A stretch of DNA of 64,000 nucleotides from Hygrophila difformis (GCA_030278955.1 JAOANR010000015.1:40828487-40892486), one strand, 5' to 3'. Positions 25,471 through 37,156 are shown, numbered from the stretch's first letter. Numbers and translations are program-made. The notes: generated from the sequence alone by a model not told the origin.

Positions 25471-25924
25471 AATAATTTTTCTAAATAGTAGAGCTGACAA
25501 ACTTGAACGGCAAACAATGGCGGCGGCCGGGCAGCTCAGGCGGTCCCCAGAGATGCTGACAACGGCGGCAAAGACTCCGAGCGATTGCAAGATCAAAAGC
25601 TCTGAAGGCTGAGTGAGGGGATACACAATTATACATTGAAATGCAAAAAAATAGTTGGTCAAGTTTGAACAGAGCACGTGCTGCCAACTACTCTATTTGT
25701 CCCTTTATTACAGTTGTAGCATTTTAATAATAATAAAAAAAAAATCACCACATACATATGCAATTCCTCTCTATCTCTCTTTCTATTGTTGACTTCCACC
25801 ATTTTTTGCTCAACAAGACAAAGCTACTCGCGAGTCCCAACGAATCAAACTCCAGGAAGGAAGCATGTATTAATTCCTCCCCTCCATTTTTGGGACCAAC
25901 GGCGGAGGAGTTTGAGGATGACGG

Positions 25925-26540
25925 CTAGCGTTGGGTCTTGCAAGTGGCGGCCTTGAAACGAAGTGAAGACTGGCAGGCGGCGGCCAAGATGTCAAGGGGG
26001 CGGCCTCGTGCGCCAGGCGGCCTTGGAGCAGCGGGCGGCTTCAAACGTGGGCGGCCGGAGCAGCGGGCGGCTTCAAAAGGTGGGCGGCCGGAGCAGGCGG
26101 CCAAGGCGATGGGCGGCCTCAAGCGTGCAATGGGCGGCCTCCGACGGGGCGGCTTCACGGCAGGCGGCCTTGGCGCGATGGGGCGGCCTTGGCGATGGGC
26201 GGCCTTGGCGCGATGGGGCGGTCTTGGCGTTGGGCGGCCTTGGCGATGGGGGCGGCCTTGGCGATGGGGCGGCTCGCGTGGGGGCGGCCTCGGGTGGCGG
26301 CTCGCGTGGGGCGACAGGCGGCCTCGGGCGGCCTCTCGGCCAAGGCGGCGGCTCCAAGCGGGCAGCCGGCGGCTCCAAGCAGGCGGCCTTGGCGGGCGGC
26401 CGGGCGGCTTGGCAGCGGCGGCGCGGCGGCCTCGACGGCTTCCAGCGGCGTCCGGCGACAATCTCTACGGCCGGAATTCGGACGACGGCGACGGCTTCCC
26501 GGCGGTTTCCGACGGCCGGCGGAGGAAGAAGAGAGGAAGA
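25925..26540. repeat. GC-rich GGGCGGCCTTGGC minisatellite block
   Basis: About 600 bp of very GC-rich DNA made of irregular GGCGGCC/TTGGCGATGGG units stands out sharply from the AT-rich surroundings. It gives long open frames on both strands, which is expected of such repeats and is not evidence for a gene. It lies between gag and the 3' LTR and may be captured and amplified foreign sequence. Confidence 0.8.
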
Positions 26541-26702
26541 GAGAAATTTTTTTTAAAAAAAAAATGAATGAATTGGATACTTGGAAGCTATTTATATGTA
26601 GGGTTTTGTCCCTAATGGACCCTAATGGGCTGAAAATTCCAAAATTAAGCGCACAAATTTCTCTTAAAATGCTAATCAGACAAAATGCGCGAGGGGGGCA
26701 TC

Positions 26703-27325
26703 TGTTAACCCAACAAAATTTATATTATAGCCCATCCAAGTTTACATGGCCCAGTCCGTGAAAATATATCCGGAGGCCCTGTGAAAATATATCCGGAAAA
26801 GAGAACGCACTTCCAAAAGGCCCAATTTATTTTTCTTGGCTCGATCCAATTCAAGATTTATCCGGATAATAACCAAGGGAAGCTGTCAATCAAGCCGCCA
26901 TCCTCTCGCGTGCGCCTTGCCAACCTCTGTCACAGAAGTCGCCTCGCGTGCGCCGTACGCCGCCCACCTCTGTTAATCAAGCCGCCTCGCGTGCGCTAGG
27001 CCACCAACCTATGTCACAAAAGTCACGCCGCCTCGCGTGCGCGATGCTGGAGGGGTCAGTCCTCCTCCCTATAAAAGGAGGAGATGCATCCCAGAGAAGG
27101 GAACGAACATCACAAACTCCCCAGAGGAAATCGCATTACTTTTATCTTTACTTTCTGCCATTTTCTTTCTGCAAGTTTTTCTTTCGTATTTTTCAATTCC
27201 GCACTTTAAATCCTTTACAGCTTTCTTATTTCCGTGTAATTCCTTTCTACAATTTTTGTAATCCTTTTTGATACTCATCAATCAAAAAAAGAGGTTTTCT
27301 CCCTCAAAGAAATTCTCGGTCAACA
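26703..27325 (+). repeat. 3' LTR
   Basis: Nearly identical to the 5' LTR. The differences I see are GCGCCGTACG here against GCGACGTACG there, and CTGTTAATC against CTGTCAATC. The TATA box is at about 27070-27076. Confidence 0.93.
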
Positions 27326-27330
27326 AAAAG

Positions 27331-28562
27331 ATAAGGAAGAAAATATTGGATGTTTCCTAAATTGGAAGTTAAACTATGCTGACACATATTTGTCTCCATA
27401 TGCAGACATTTTATCAAATAAACAAGCTAGTCCTACGCGGTAGTGGGCTGACATTTGTTTTCATTTAAAGCCAATTAATTACAAATGGGAGGTGGATCAT
27501 TAATTATCCAAATTAGTGGGATTAACGTAAATTTAGTGGGATTTTCCATTCCGCAGCAGCCTGCGTTTTTGGTAATGAAGGAGAAAACCAAAACAACACC
27601 GGCGAGATTTTTTTTATTCGTGGTGTGGCAATTGAAAATCCAAAAGAGCACCGGGGGGATCCACCGGAAGGTGAGATAGGGGATGATAGATCTAAACTCT
27701 TTTCCGGATGATGCAGGAGACGGGCGAGATAGATTAATAGCAAGTGATAATAGCATAACTGATACCCTTACATAACACGGTGGCAGCAGGATAATATCAT
27801 ATCCGATACCATTTCAGAACACGGTTGCAACATGATAATAGCATAACTGATAATATTACAGAACATAATTATGTTACAGATATGGCATAGATACTATTTG
27901 AAAGGAGCTCGATAATTTCTAATGATTAAGGATCACGATAAAGCAGAATGCACAGCACTTGAATGCACCATACAGAACACGCACAGATTGGAATGCAGCA
28001 CAATGTCAAAACAGTAATCCAAAGTAAACAATTACACCTAACAATTACAGTCCTCCACAATCAATGCCCAAAAATTCGGTTATTAAATTAGCCCAAAAAT
28101 AGAATCAGTTACAACAACGTTAATAAGGAAAGAAAATATTTAATTATACTATTCTATGTATGAATTAAGAAACACAGCACAAACATTGCATCTAAAAATC
28201 ACGTCAGGAAATGCAGAGTCTGCATAGGAACCAATTCGATTGAGGGGTAGTGGAGGGAATTTTTTTTACCTAAAAATAGATTGAGTTTGTAAATTCATTA
28301 TCTTCCTTTCTTTTTATTTTATTCCAAACAATTTTATTTTTATCAAAATTTCATTTCTTTATCTTTTTATTTTTATTTTCAGTTTCGTTACTAAAAATTT
28401 GGGGAAAGTTCAGTGAGTCAACACTTCCTCTTTAAAAAATTTTAGAGTTAGGGTCCAAAAGTTTAATTACTTAACAATTTATATATTAAGTACCATATAC
28501 TTGATATGTTAGTTATCGTAATTATTACTATAGGTTTAGAGTTTGGTTAGTACACTTATATA
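27331..28562. other. Intergenic AT-rich DNA
   Basis: No gene is recognised. A short degenerate repeat containing GATAATAGCATAACTGAT and ACACGGT motifs occurs around 27735-27870. The rest looks featureless. Confidence 0.5.
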
Positions 28563-28563
28563 T

Positions 28564-28830
28564 ACTTCTTCCGTTCTTAAATAATAAATAGCTCCATGTG
28601 AGTTTTTGACACTATTCACACACACTTTAATTTAAAGTTTTATCATAGTTATACAAGTTAAAATATAGCCAAGTGGGATCTTGTTCGATTCGTCTTGTCG
28701 TGTAGCTTTTAAATATCGAACATTTAGAATTTTTACTTGTATCGAACTTGAGTTATTAATGATTTAAAACGTGCATTGAATTGTGTGCACAGTGGGTCCG
28801 TAGCAAATAAAAAATAATGGAGGAAGTATT
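28564..28830. mobile_element. Stowaway-like MITE
   Basis: Ends read ATACTTCTTCCGTTCTTA and the complement-like AATGGAGGAAGTAT. The interior shares TATAGTTATACAAG and TCGTCTTGTCGTGTAG segments with the other MITEs of this family in the window. TA is present at both borders. Confidence 0.7.
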
Positions 28831-28839
28831 GAATAACAC

Positions 28840-29085
28840 ACATTTTTTTTGGTTACTACATTCTAGTATATTCGTTACCACATAGTCTTATTTTTTGTTA
28901 CCAATATCAAGAGTTTGGTTACCATATAGTAGTACACTTAATATATTGATTACTAAATTAATATTATGTGGAGTATTTACTTACCATACATCTAAAGTTT
29001 TGTTACTGTGTATTTAATATGTTAGTTATCACATGTATGTTGGTTATCATATTCTTATTATTTTGGATACTATATATAATCAAAA
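28840..29085. repeat. Degenerate GTTACCATAT-type repeat tract
   Basis: Variations of TTGGTTACCATAT and GTTATCATAT recur many times over about 250 bp. This looks like an old decayed tandem repeat. No gene is present. Confidence 0.5.
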
Positions 29086-29472
29086 CTATGGAGTGCCCAA
29101 ACTTTAAGTTTGTGGGTATACTATTTAAAATACAAATTAAATAGAAAATGACCCAAAACTCTAATGAACCCAATTTTTTAATTTAAAAACACGTGTGATT
29201 TGTACCTACGAGTCACACGAGTCTCAGACCTAAGATTGAACTCCAAATTGGGCTTGGCCCATTAAATTTATCAACATTCTTCTCTCATTCTTATGCTTAT
29301 TGTTTTTTTGTTTGTTTGTTTGTTTTTTTTTTTTTTTGATCGTGTATTAATATTTTTTAAAATTTGACACCAGACTACTAGAGTGTCAAAAAAAAATAGT
29401 AGTGGAAATACATGTTACATAAATTATAAATAGAAAAATGGGAGGAATAGAGCTAAATAGGAGATCGAACCC

Positions 29473-29576
29473 GGCCCCCTATCCCTCTCTTTATTTCCCC
29501 TTTGTAATTGTGTGTCATGAACTTCCACCACCCCTTTCCAGGCCTTCAATGGCTCCTTCAAAAAAAAAAATAAAAA
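29473..29576 (+). mobile_element. 5'-truncated SINE
   Basis: The 3' half of the local SINE family, from CGGCCCCCTATCC to CTTCAATGGCTCC plus an A-rich tail, is flanked by an 18-bp duplication (29455-29472 and 29577-29594). The flanking DNA itself contains an older inverted SINE-like B-box remnant. Confidence 0.75.
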
Positions 29577-29782
29577 AAATAGGAGATCGAACCCAACCAT
29601 AAAGATGATGGATTTGACTATTTTGTCAAGTCCTCATCCCGGATTGTGTATTAGTTTTAATAAATAAATCATTTTATGAATGCCGGTTACATTATTACAT
29701 TGTATGATCAGAATATTTAATCAATTTACGCGAGAATTAATTATATTGCGGGTGGGATTATGTTATCTTTTGGTTATTTTCT

Positions 29783-30047
29783 ACTCCCTCCGTTTCTAAA
29801 TAAAGGTTACATTTTGACTTTTTTTTACTGTTCATTGTAGCACTTTAACTTCTATTCTTCTTATAGTTATACAAGAAAAAATATAGTCAAGTGAGATCTT
29901 GTTGGATTCGTCTCATCTTCTAGTTTTTAAATATCAAATTATTAGAATTTATACTTGTACCGAATTTGAGTTATTAATAATTTAAAATGTGCATTGGCAA
30001 ACGTGCAGAGGAGAAATGTAACATTTAAAAAGAAACGGAGGTAGTAT
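29783..30047. mobile_element. Stowaway-like MITE
   Basis: Terminal inverted repeats ACTCCCTCCGTTTCTAAAT and AGAAACGGAGGTAGT enclose about 260 bp of non-coding DNA. TA occurs at both borders. Confidence 0.8.
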
Positions 30048-30324
30048 GATTCTATCAACCCGAGTGGATTGGTTAATTTCTTTTGAAATGCTACCTTCAA
30101 GGCTTCAACAAGTCTTGTACTCCCTGCCCCTCAATAAAAGTGGTCATTTTTTTTCTTTCCATACATATATTTATTTTTATTTGTTTTACCGTTATTATAT
30201 TAAAGGGTGTACAAATAAAAAATTACATAACACATTTTAAAACTACATAACTTTAATGATACACTATTTAGTTTTTTATTATATAAATTTACTATAAAAT
30301 CAAATCAACATTAAATAATCAGCA

Positions 30325-30475
30325 GGGGACGAGGACTTACCTTACCCGGTTAAGTTCCCGACTCCCAATCTGTAAATTGTGGGTTTGATTCATACCCGAC
30401 AACCCTTCCCTCCTTTCTATTCCTTTATAATTTGTGTGATATGGACTCTCATCGCCCTTTCATAATCGGTAGCAC
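30325..30475 (+). mobile_element. Diverged SINE
   Basis: It has the family layout: GAGGACTTACC start, GTTAAGTTCCCGACTCCC, a B-box-like GGGTTTGATTCATACC, the TTATAATTTGTGTGATATGG core and an A-rich end. No clear target duplication remains, so the copy is probably old. Confidence 0.65.
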
Positions 30476-30848
30476 AAAAATAATTCATTATGATTATGTT
30501 TGGAGGATTGATGGATTTGAATCTGAGTGGATTTAGGGGAAGAATTTGGAATCCCTCGTTTTAAGAGGGATGTACCACCTTGGATTAGTATAAAATTGAG
30601 GAAATATATTTAAAATTGATCCCTAAATTTCGCAATTAATCCAAAATGTTGACAGGTTTATAATTATAGATTTTAAATCCCCTCTCGAATCAATCAATCC
30701 AAAATTTAGCTAGAAGGCAATGTCCAAGCTAGAGAAAGTGGTGGTGGTAAGCCAAGTCATATAAATTTTATAAATAGATAAATGAGAGAGATAGGAGGTT
30801 GATGGAGAGTCTGACCTCTAACTCTAAGATTGAAAAGTATAAACTTAG

Positions 30849-31752
30849 GGGAAAAAGGTTAAATTAGTCTATTTTCTTTCTCAAAAGTTCAAATCAGTCC
30901 TTTTTTCTATTTTATTACCAAAACAGTCCCCTACAAATGCTAATAATGTCCAAATCAGTCCATTTTTCATTAATTATGCCCTAATTGCTGACGTAGCAAG
31001 GGTTTAAATTTAAACCTGATACATGGGCATAATATTAGTCTTTTTTTCTTTTATCTTTTGCCAATTCAGTCCTAAACTTTTATTTCGTTCCATTTAGTCA
31101 TATATCCAAATCAGTTATTTTTATATTAATTGGCCTCCAACATTTAAAATTATTCCATTTAAGGCTCTGAACCTTAAATTCTATTATTATTAGTCCATTT
31201 ATCAAATAAATGTCCAACATACTTCTCTAAATAAATTAAACACCAAACATCATACATTGGGTGACTGTCTTGTTACTGGGTCTTCCAAGCTCCGTAAATA
31301 AATTAAATACCAAACCTCATACACTGGGTTTGACTGCCTTGTTGTTACTGGGTCTTCCAAGCTCCGAGATTTTACGAAAGTATGTTGGGCATTTATTTGA
31401 TAAATGGACTAATAATAAAAAAAAATTTAAGGTTTTGGACTTTAAATGAAATAATTTAAAAGGTTGGAGGCCAATTAATATAAAAATGATTGATTTGGAT
31501 AAAGGACTAAATGGAACAAAATAAAAGTTTATGACTGAATTGACAAAAGATAAAAGAAAAATGACTAATATTATACCCACGTATCAGGTTAAATTTAAAC
31601 CCTTGCCACATCAGCAATTAGGCCATAATTAGTGAAAAAGGCACTGATTTGGACATAATTAGCATTTGTAGCGGACTGTTTTGACAATAAAATAGAAAAA
31701 TGACTGATTTGAATTTTTGGAAAAGAAAAAGGAGGTATTTAACATTTTTTCC
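30849..31752. mobile_element. Fold-back MULE-like MITE with 10-bp TSD
   Basis: The 904-bp element is an imperfect palindrome with arms of about 400 bp (GGGAAAAAGGTTAAAT at the left, its counterpart TTTAACATTTTTTCC at the right). In the middle a GTTACTGGGTCTTCCAAGCT sequence is directly repeated (about 31273 and 31344). A perfect 10-bp duplication ATAAACTTAG flanks it (30839-30848 and 31753-31762), the length expected of Mutator-type insertion. It has no coding capacity. Confidence 0.85.
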
Positions 31753-31829
31753 ATAAACTTAGTCACTTAGACAAATATACATCATGAGTGAATATATAAG
31801 GCCAAAGTGATTTCTAGATAAGTAGTTAT

Positions 31830-32088
31830 TACTCCCTCCGTCCCACTTGAGATGTCTGGTTTGACTTTTTGACACTGTTCATTGTTCAACTTTGACTCAA
31901 TATTATTGTAAGTATATATTTGGAAAAAATAGTCGAGTTCGGTCTTGTTAGATTCGTCTAATCGTGTAGTTTAAGAATATATCTTTTACATAATTTTCAC
32001 TTGTATATATTTTGAGATATTAACGATTAAAAAGGTGCATTGGATTGTGTGCAGAAATCAAACAAGACATCTTAGTTGGGACGGAGGG

Positions 32089-32092
<4 letters not shown>
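31830..32092. mobile_element. Stowaway-like MITE
   Basis: Nearly perfect ends TACTCCCTCCGTCCCAC and TTGGGACGGAGGGAGTA enclose about 260 bp. The interior shares GGTCTTGTTAGATTCGTCTAA with the copy at 33709. The right end abuts an ATT microsatellite. Confidence 0.85.

Positions 32093-32166
<74 letters not shown>
32093..32166. repeat. ATT microsatellite
   Basis: An uninterrupted run of ATT units of more than 70 bp lies between a MITE and a SINE. It may have grown from a SINE tail. Confidence 0.95.
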
Positions 32167-32371
32167 GGTGAATATCTGGGTATACTCAGGCTACATTGGA
32201 CCCAAGACTAATTCCTCGAGGATCTGCAAGGGCAATTAAGGGCGCCTCTCCTAAAGCAGTTTTCTGCATACACAAGGCTCGAACCCGAGACCCTATTTAA
32301 GCGATTAAAGTACTCATCCACTCAAGCCAATTGCTGTTGGTATACCCATCCACTCAAGACAACTGATGTCG

Positions 32372-32372
<1 letters not shown>
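32167..32372 (-). mobile_element. Second SINE type, minus strand
   Basis: Read on the minus strand it has a tRNA-like head (GGCTTGAGTGGATGAGTA), a good B box (GGGTTCGAGCC) and a body ending near GAGTATACCCAGATATTCACC. An ATA/AAT repeat follows as a likely tail. The sequence differs from the SINE family seen elsewhere in the window. Confidence 0.7.
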
Positions 32373-32402
<30 letters not shown>

Positions 32403-32418
32403 GATTATTATTATTATG
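32373..32418. repeat. ATT microsatellite, right of the SINE
   Basis: A shorter ATT run borders the 5' side of the minus-strand SINE, so the SINE is bracketed by ATT repeats on both sides. Confidence 0.9.
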
Positions 32419-32718
32419 TAAAAGAAAAAGAAGAAGAAGGAGGAGGACGATAATAAAAGACGGCCAATAAAAGAAGCAAATAGCATGCAGAGTTTGACCA
32501 CAAATTTGTTTGCATGTGGAATAATGGTTTAAATTCTGACTGCTTACGGCTTACCCACTCTCGAGAAATCGCTTTAATTTCTCACTTCACATGATGCACT
32601 CTTATTACAGTATCGTTTATGCAAATGTGGAAATTAATGGATAAATATGATACGCTAGTGATAATTTACAATGAGTTAAAAATATCATTATAAAATAATA
32701 CTATCCCGATTAGTATTA

Positions 32719-33011
32719 TCCTCCCTCCGTTTTTTTTTAAATCTAACATTTTGACTTTTTTATTGTTCGTTATTTGACTTCTATTTTTCTTATAATTATA
32801 GATGATAAAATATAATTAAGTGAGATTTTATTAGATTGTCTCATCTTACAATTTTTCAATAACAAATTTTTAAAATTGTTATTTATACTAAATTTAAATT
32901 ATTAATTATTGAAAATATACATTGACATACGTGTAAATGAAAAATATAAGATTTAAAATAAATAAAAATAAAACATAAAAACAAAAATAAAAACAAAAAC
33001 CGAGGGAGTAT
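32719..33011. mobile_element. Stowaway-like MITE, decayed
   Basis: Ends CCTCCCTCCGTTTTTT and AAAACCGAGGGAGTA, with the family interior (TTGACTTTT, TCATCTTACAATTTTT). About 290 bp, AT-rich. Confidence 0.65.
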
Positions 33012-33708
33012 ATAAAAGGAGAGTGCAAAAATGAGTGCTAACCCACAAAAAGTACTTTGGATTCCAAATACTGCCCATGAAGCAATCATTACATTCCAAA
33101 CTTATGAAATTTTCAAAACTCCCTATAGTAGTCCATTTATTTTGAATTAATACTCTCCATTCTTTCAAACGGCAATATGCACTGTTGTTTAATTAATTAA
33201 TTCAAAACGTGTACGAAAAGAGGCTAATCAAGTTCTTATTTATATAACCAACCATATTTAATTTGAATAGTAATATGCTCTAGCCGCTTAATCAAAATAT
33301 TTACAACTTTTAAGATATCCGTTTTGAAAAATGACAATCCACTCGTAAAGATTACTCCTGCACAATTTTTTTTTTTTGGACAAGCGAGAAATGAAACTTA
33401 TAAAAATAACAATTAAAAGCGAGTACAACAATAGAGTGATGTTAGTTAATTATTTTTAATAATTCTGAACTGGATTTTTTATTTTTATTTTAAAAAAACA
33501 CGAGAAGAAAAACAAAAGCAACAAATTTACGTAGTATTTTATTTGCAAATAAGAAAACAATAAATGGGCGACGACGTAGGGAAGCATTTGTCACTTAATA
33601 TATACTTTATGTGGAAGATAAGACATTGAAAATGACCCAACAAATATTTGAGAGCAAAATAATAAAGTGATCCTTAGTGCTGCCAATTCTATATACTACC
33701 TAAGTAAG

Positions 33709-33973
33709 TACTCCCCGTCCCGTTTAACGTGTCTTATTTGATTTTTTGACACTGTTTATCGTTCGATTTTGATTCAATTATATTGTATGTATATATTTGG
33801 AAAAAAAAAATAGTCGAGTTGGGTCTTGTTAGAATTGTATGATCACGTAGTTTTACAATATATATTTTACATAATTTTTCATGTGCATATTTTGAGATAT
33901 TAACGATTGAAAAAGTGTATTGGATTGTGTGCAGAAGATAAACAAAACAAGTTAAATGGGACAGAGTGAGTAA
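33709..33973. mobile_element. Stowaway-like MITE
   Basis: Ends TACTCCCCGTCCCGTTTAA and TTAAATGGGACAGAGTGAGTA. The interior closely resembles the copy at 31830. Confidence 0.75.
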
Positions 33974-34051
33974 TATTTTAAAATTGAGTAATTTTATGTA
34001 TAGAATTTTGATATACTCCTATTAATTATGGAGTACAGTATAGAAGTACAT

Positions 34052-34320
34052 GAGTACTTCCTCCATTTGAAATAATTGCTCCAAATCAAAGTTAAGTACT
34101 GTTCATTTGATTGCTTTGATTTTAATTTTTATCATAGTTATACAAGTTAAAATATGGCCAAGAGGGATTTTGTTACATCATCTCGTCGTGTAGTTTTTAA
34201 ATATCGAACTTTTAAATTTTTTTACTAGTACCAAATTTTGAGATATCAATGCTTTAAAATGCACATTGAATTATGTGCTGAATGAGTCCGTAGCAAATAA
34301 TAGAGAATGGATGAAGTATT
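34052..34320. mobile_element. Stowaway-like MITE
   Basis: Ends GTACTTCCTCCATTTGAA and GAATGGATGAAGTA. The interior contains ATAGTTATACAAGTTAAAAT and TCGTCGTGTAGTTTTTAA, as in the copy at 28564. Confidence 0.65.
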
Positions 34321-34881
34321 TTATGAAAATAGAGAAGCCGACCTGACCATGTCTGTAATTTGAGAGAAAAGGGTTTTCTTCACGGACGGGCAAACGCAAT
34401 CAATTTTAATTTGTTTTCTTGTTACTTCTAGTACGGAGTATTATTTTATTCTATCACTCATCTCCATACTTCTCACTTCTTTAATTCTTTTATTTGTTTA
34501 TATTCACTATATATTATTTTAATATCTATAGTTGCACTAAATTTAATTTAATTTTCAAACTTTTTAGGTTGTGACTTTGATTATTCATCCGATCCTCTAT
34601 TCACTATCTATGCCTCTGTATATATTGTATGAATTTCGTAATCTGTATAGGCTTTTAAAAAAAATTTGAGATGGTCATTCAATACTACTATGTTGCGTTT
34701 TTATTCTTAGGTTACTTTGAAAGAAATATTAAGGAAATTGTTTGGTTAACCAACAGGATTGTTAACCTATATATGGTATTTTAGGACTCAATTAAACTAA
34801 ATTATTTAGGGGTATGATTGTATTATACTTATTGAATGGTTTGGCAATTCAAAAAATCATCCCATCAGTCCCAACTATTAA

Positions 34882-35366
34882 TAGGGATGAAAACGGTTCG
34901 AATACGGTCGAATACGGATATTATCCATATTTTTTGTCGAATTCGGTATCGAATACGGATGAGCCGGATACGAATACGATTTCGGATATTTCGGATTACG
35001 GATACGGTATGGGTACAGGACGGATACAGATTATCGGATAATTTTCTATAATCTTTTTTGAAAATTTGATATTTTTTATAATTATTAATAATCTTTAATT
35101 AATAAATAATAATATATTAATATATTCGGATATCCATATTTAAAATCCGGATAATATTCTATTAATTTTCGGATACGGTCGGATATTCTCGGATACGGTC
35201 AGATATTGTTGGATGCGGATACGAATGCGGATATTAAAATACGGATTCGGATTCATATACGAATACTGAAATATCCGGCCGGATAGTTGAAAACGGATTC
35301 GGATTCGAATATAATCGGATACGACATCGGATCCGTCGGATATTTACCGTACCGCTTTCACCCCTA
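34882..35366. mobile_element. hAT-type MITE with GGATACGG repeats
   Basis: Ends TAGGGATGAAAACGG and its near complement CCGCTTTCACCCCTA are flanked by a perfect 8-bp duplication ACTATTAA (34874-34881 and 35367-35374), the hAT hallmark. The interior is built from variants of CGGATACGAATACGG in both orientations. Open frames in it are repeat artefacts. Confidence 0.85.
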
Positions 35367-35599
35367 ACTATTAATACCAAATATTTTCCTTCTCTTCATT
35401 AGAAAAATTGCTGAGTCTTTCTTCAATTATTAATATGAAATATTTTTATTTTTTATTTCATGATTTCAATTTTTTTGGTTGGGTGTTTGAATTTTTATCC
35501 CATTCATATCCCTTCCATTTATTTATTTATAATTCGTATAGTATGAACTTACACTATCTATTTACCAATAACCGAACATTTATTTTAACAAGAAAAAAT

Positions 35600-36190
35600 A
35601 ACGTGTTTGAAAATTAGCTATTAGCTGTTAACTAATTACTTGATAATAAATTAATTAAAATTAGTTGTATGGCAATTTCGAGCCAACTTTTCACCTACAA
35701 TAAGCTGAAGTTCAAAATGCTGCTATTTACAACGGTTTTAATAATTGCTGATTGGATACTACTTTAAGTTATTTTGTCACTTAAAAAAAACTATTTGGTC
35801 TCATATTGTCTCGCAAATTAACTAATTTGATTTGCCTGTTTTGTCAAACATAGCCAAAACAAGCCATTAAAATAAAATTTAAAAATATACTGGTGAAATT
35901 TGAGAGCGAGTGGATTCACTAGCTGCTAGCAAATCAGCTTGCTACCAAACATTTCATTATATATAATGGCTCTGTTTGGCAATTATATGTTATTTGATTA
36001 TGTTAGTATTGAATTGGTCAAAATTAGCTATTGAGCAATTTTGAAACCAACTTTTTACCTACAATAAGCTAAAATCCAAAATACTACTCATTGCAGTGAA
36101 TTCAAAAAGAGCTTATTGGTCACTGATTAAAGTTATTTTATCTCTTTAGAAAAGTTATTTTGTCTCACAAATGAGCTAATTCAGATTTCA
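35600..36190. repeat. Two related AT-rich repeat copies
   Basis: A module with AAAATTAGCTATTAG..., CCAACTTTTCACCTACAATAAGCT and TATTTTGTCTC occurs at about 35600-35830. It recurs, diverged, at about 36015-36185. It is probably a decayed non-autonomous DNA transposon family. No gene is seen. Confidence 0.55.
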
Positions 36191-36975
36191 TAATAGTTGT
36201 TTTGAAAAAATTAGTGAGTTCAATTGTGTTATATTTGTCTAATCGTATAGTTTTAGAATATATATATGTAGTATATATTTTGTACTATAATTTATTTGCA
36301 TATATTTTGAGATATTAAGTATTAAAAATATATATTCACTGGCATGTTATGAAACATGACATGTTTCTCGGTATACATATGGAGTGTAAGATGATAAACA
36401 TCAAGTTCCCATGGGAATGAAAGCAGCCAAAGAAAATCAAAAAATGGCCAAAAGTGATGTGACCCTTCAACACACAAAACAGTACTCATTGTTCATAATC
36501 GGAACAAGATTGAGAGGATGTTTGGAGTCAGCGAATCCACTAGCATATAGCAGGTTCGAAAAGAAAATTATGAAAAAATATGCTACTTCAATCTGGTATA
36601 TGCTCCTTATTCTACCAACAACCAAACACACCCTCCATCTACCAAACAACAACCCAACCTTCTCCTTTTGCTGCTTTTTTACCAAGGTAAAATACTCTTT
36701 TCTTTTTTTAAAAAAAAAAAAAAAATTACAGATTTTTAAATTAAATGCATATATCAAAGTACACCGCCTCAATCCTCATGTGGTAGTATAGAAGAGTTAT
36801 CATCGGGGAATTAAACATGTGGCAAATATTGAAAGTTGGAGGGAAAAGGCAAAAAGTGATACTAAGAAACAACAATGCTTCCTTCATAAGTAACCAACAT
36901 TGCATTGCACACTCAACTCTCTCTCTCTAATTTTAATTTTTATATTTATTTATTTATTTATTGTTTCATTGCCCA
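36191..36975. other. Intergenic, MITE remnant, no gene recognised
   Basis: The part near 36190-36400 resembles a decayed internal piece of the Stowaway-like family. A 126-codon open frame at 36411-36791 has no recognisable domain and ends in a poly-A run. I do not call it a gene. Confidence 0.45.
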
Positions 36976-36991
36976 AATTATTAGAATGCTT

Positions 36992-37156
36992 GGGATTGGG
37001 ATTTAGCCCAAGTGGTTAAGTCCCCTGACTTCCAACGGAATGTTGGAGGTTCGATTCCCACCGGCCCCCTATCCCTCCCCTTTATTCCCCTTTGTAATTG
37101 TGTGGCATGGGCTCTCACCACCATTTTCTCCAGCCTTCAATGTCTCATAAAAAAAA
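36992..37156 (+). mobile_element. tRNA-derived SINE, well preserved
   Basis: This is the best copy of the family: the A box region TTTAGCCCAAGTGGTTAAG, the B box GGTTCGATTCCCACC, the CTATCCCTCCCCTTTATTC core, TTGTAATTGTGTGGCATGGG and an A tail. A perfect 16-bp target duplication flanks it (36976-36991 and 37157-37172). Confidence 0.9.

Larger units (their letters stand above)
23067..27325 (+). mobile_element. Young non-autonomous LTR retrotransposon (gag remnant only)
   Basis: Two 623-bp LTRs (23067-23689 and 26703-27325) begin TGTTAACCC and end GGTCAACA. A perfect 5-bp target duplication AAAAG flanks them (23062-23066 and 27326-27330). By eye the LTRs differ at only about two bases, so insertion is recent. 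A primer-binding-like stretch (ATTGGCACGCCTAGTGG) follows the left LTR. A purine tract (GAGGGGGGCATC) precedes the right one. The interior holds a gag region, an AAT microsatellite and a GC-rich block. No protease, reverse transcriptase, RNase H or integrase is seen, so it resembles the gag-only (TR-GAG-like) class. Confidence 0.95.

Noticed and set aside
25925..26761. Overlapping long open frames on both strands rich in Gly/Arg/Pro/Ala
   Set aside because: They come from a GGCGGCC-type minisatellite that lacks stops in several frames at once; no domain and no codon preference for one frame.
34814..35051. Open frames of 71-75 codons on the plus strand
   Set aside because: They lie across the end and the repeat core of a hAT-type MITE and encode only the repeat.
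36411..36791. A 126-codon open frame between transposons
   Set aside because: No recognisable domain, ends beside a poly-A tract, and the opposite strand is equally open.
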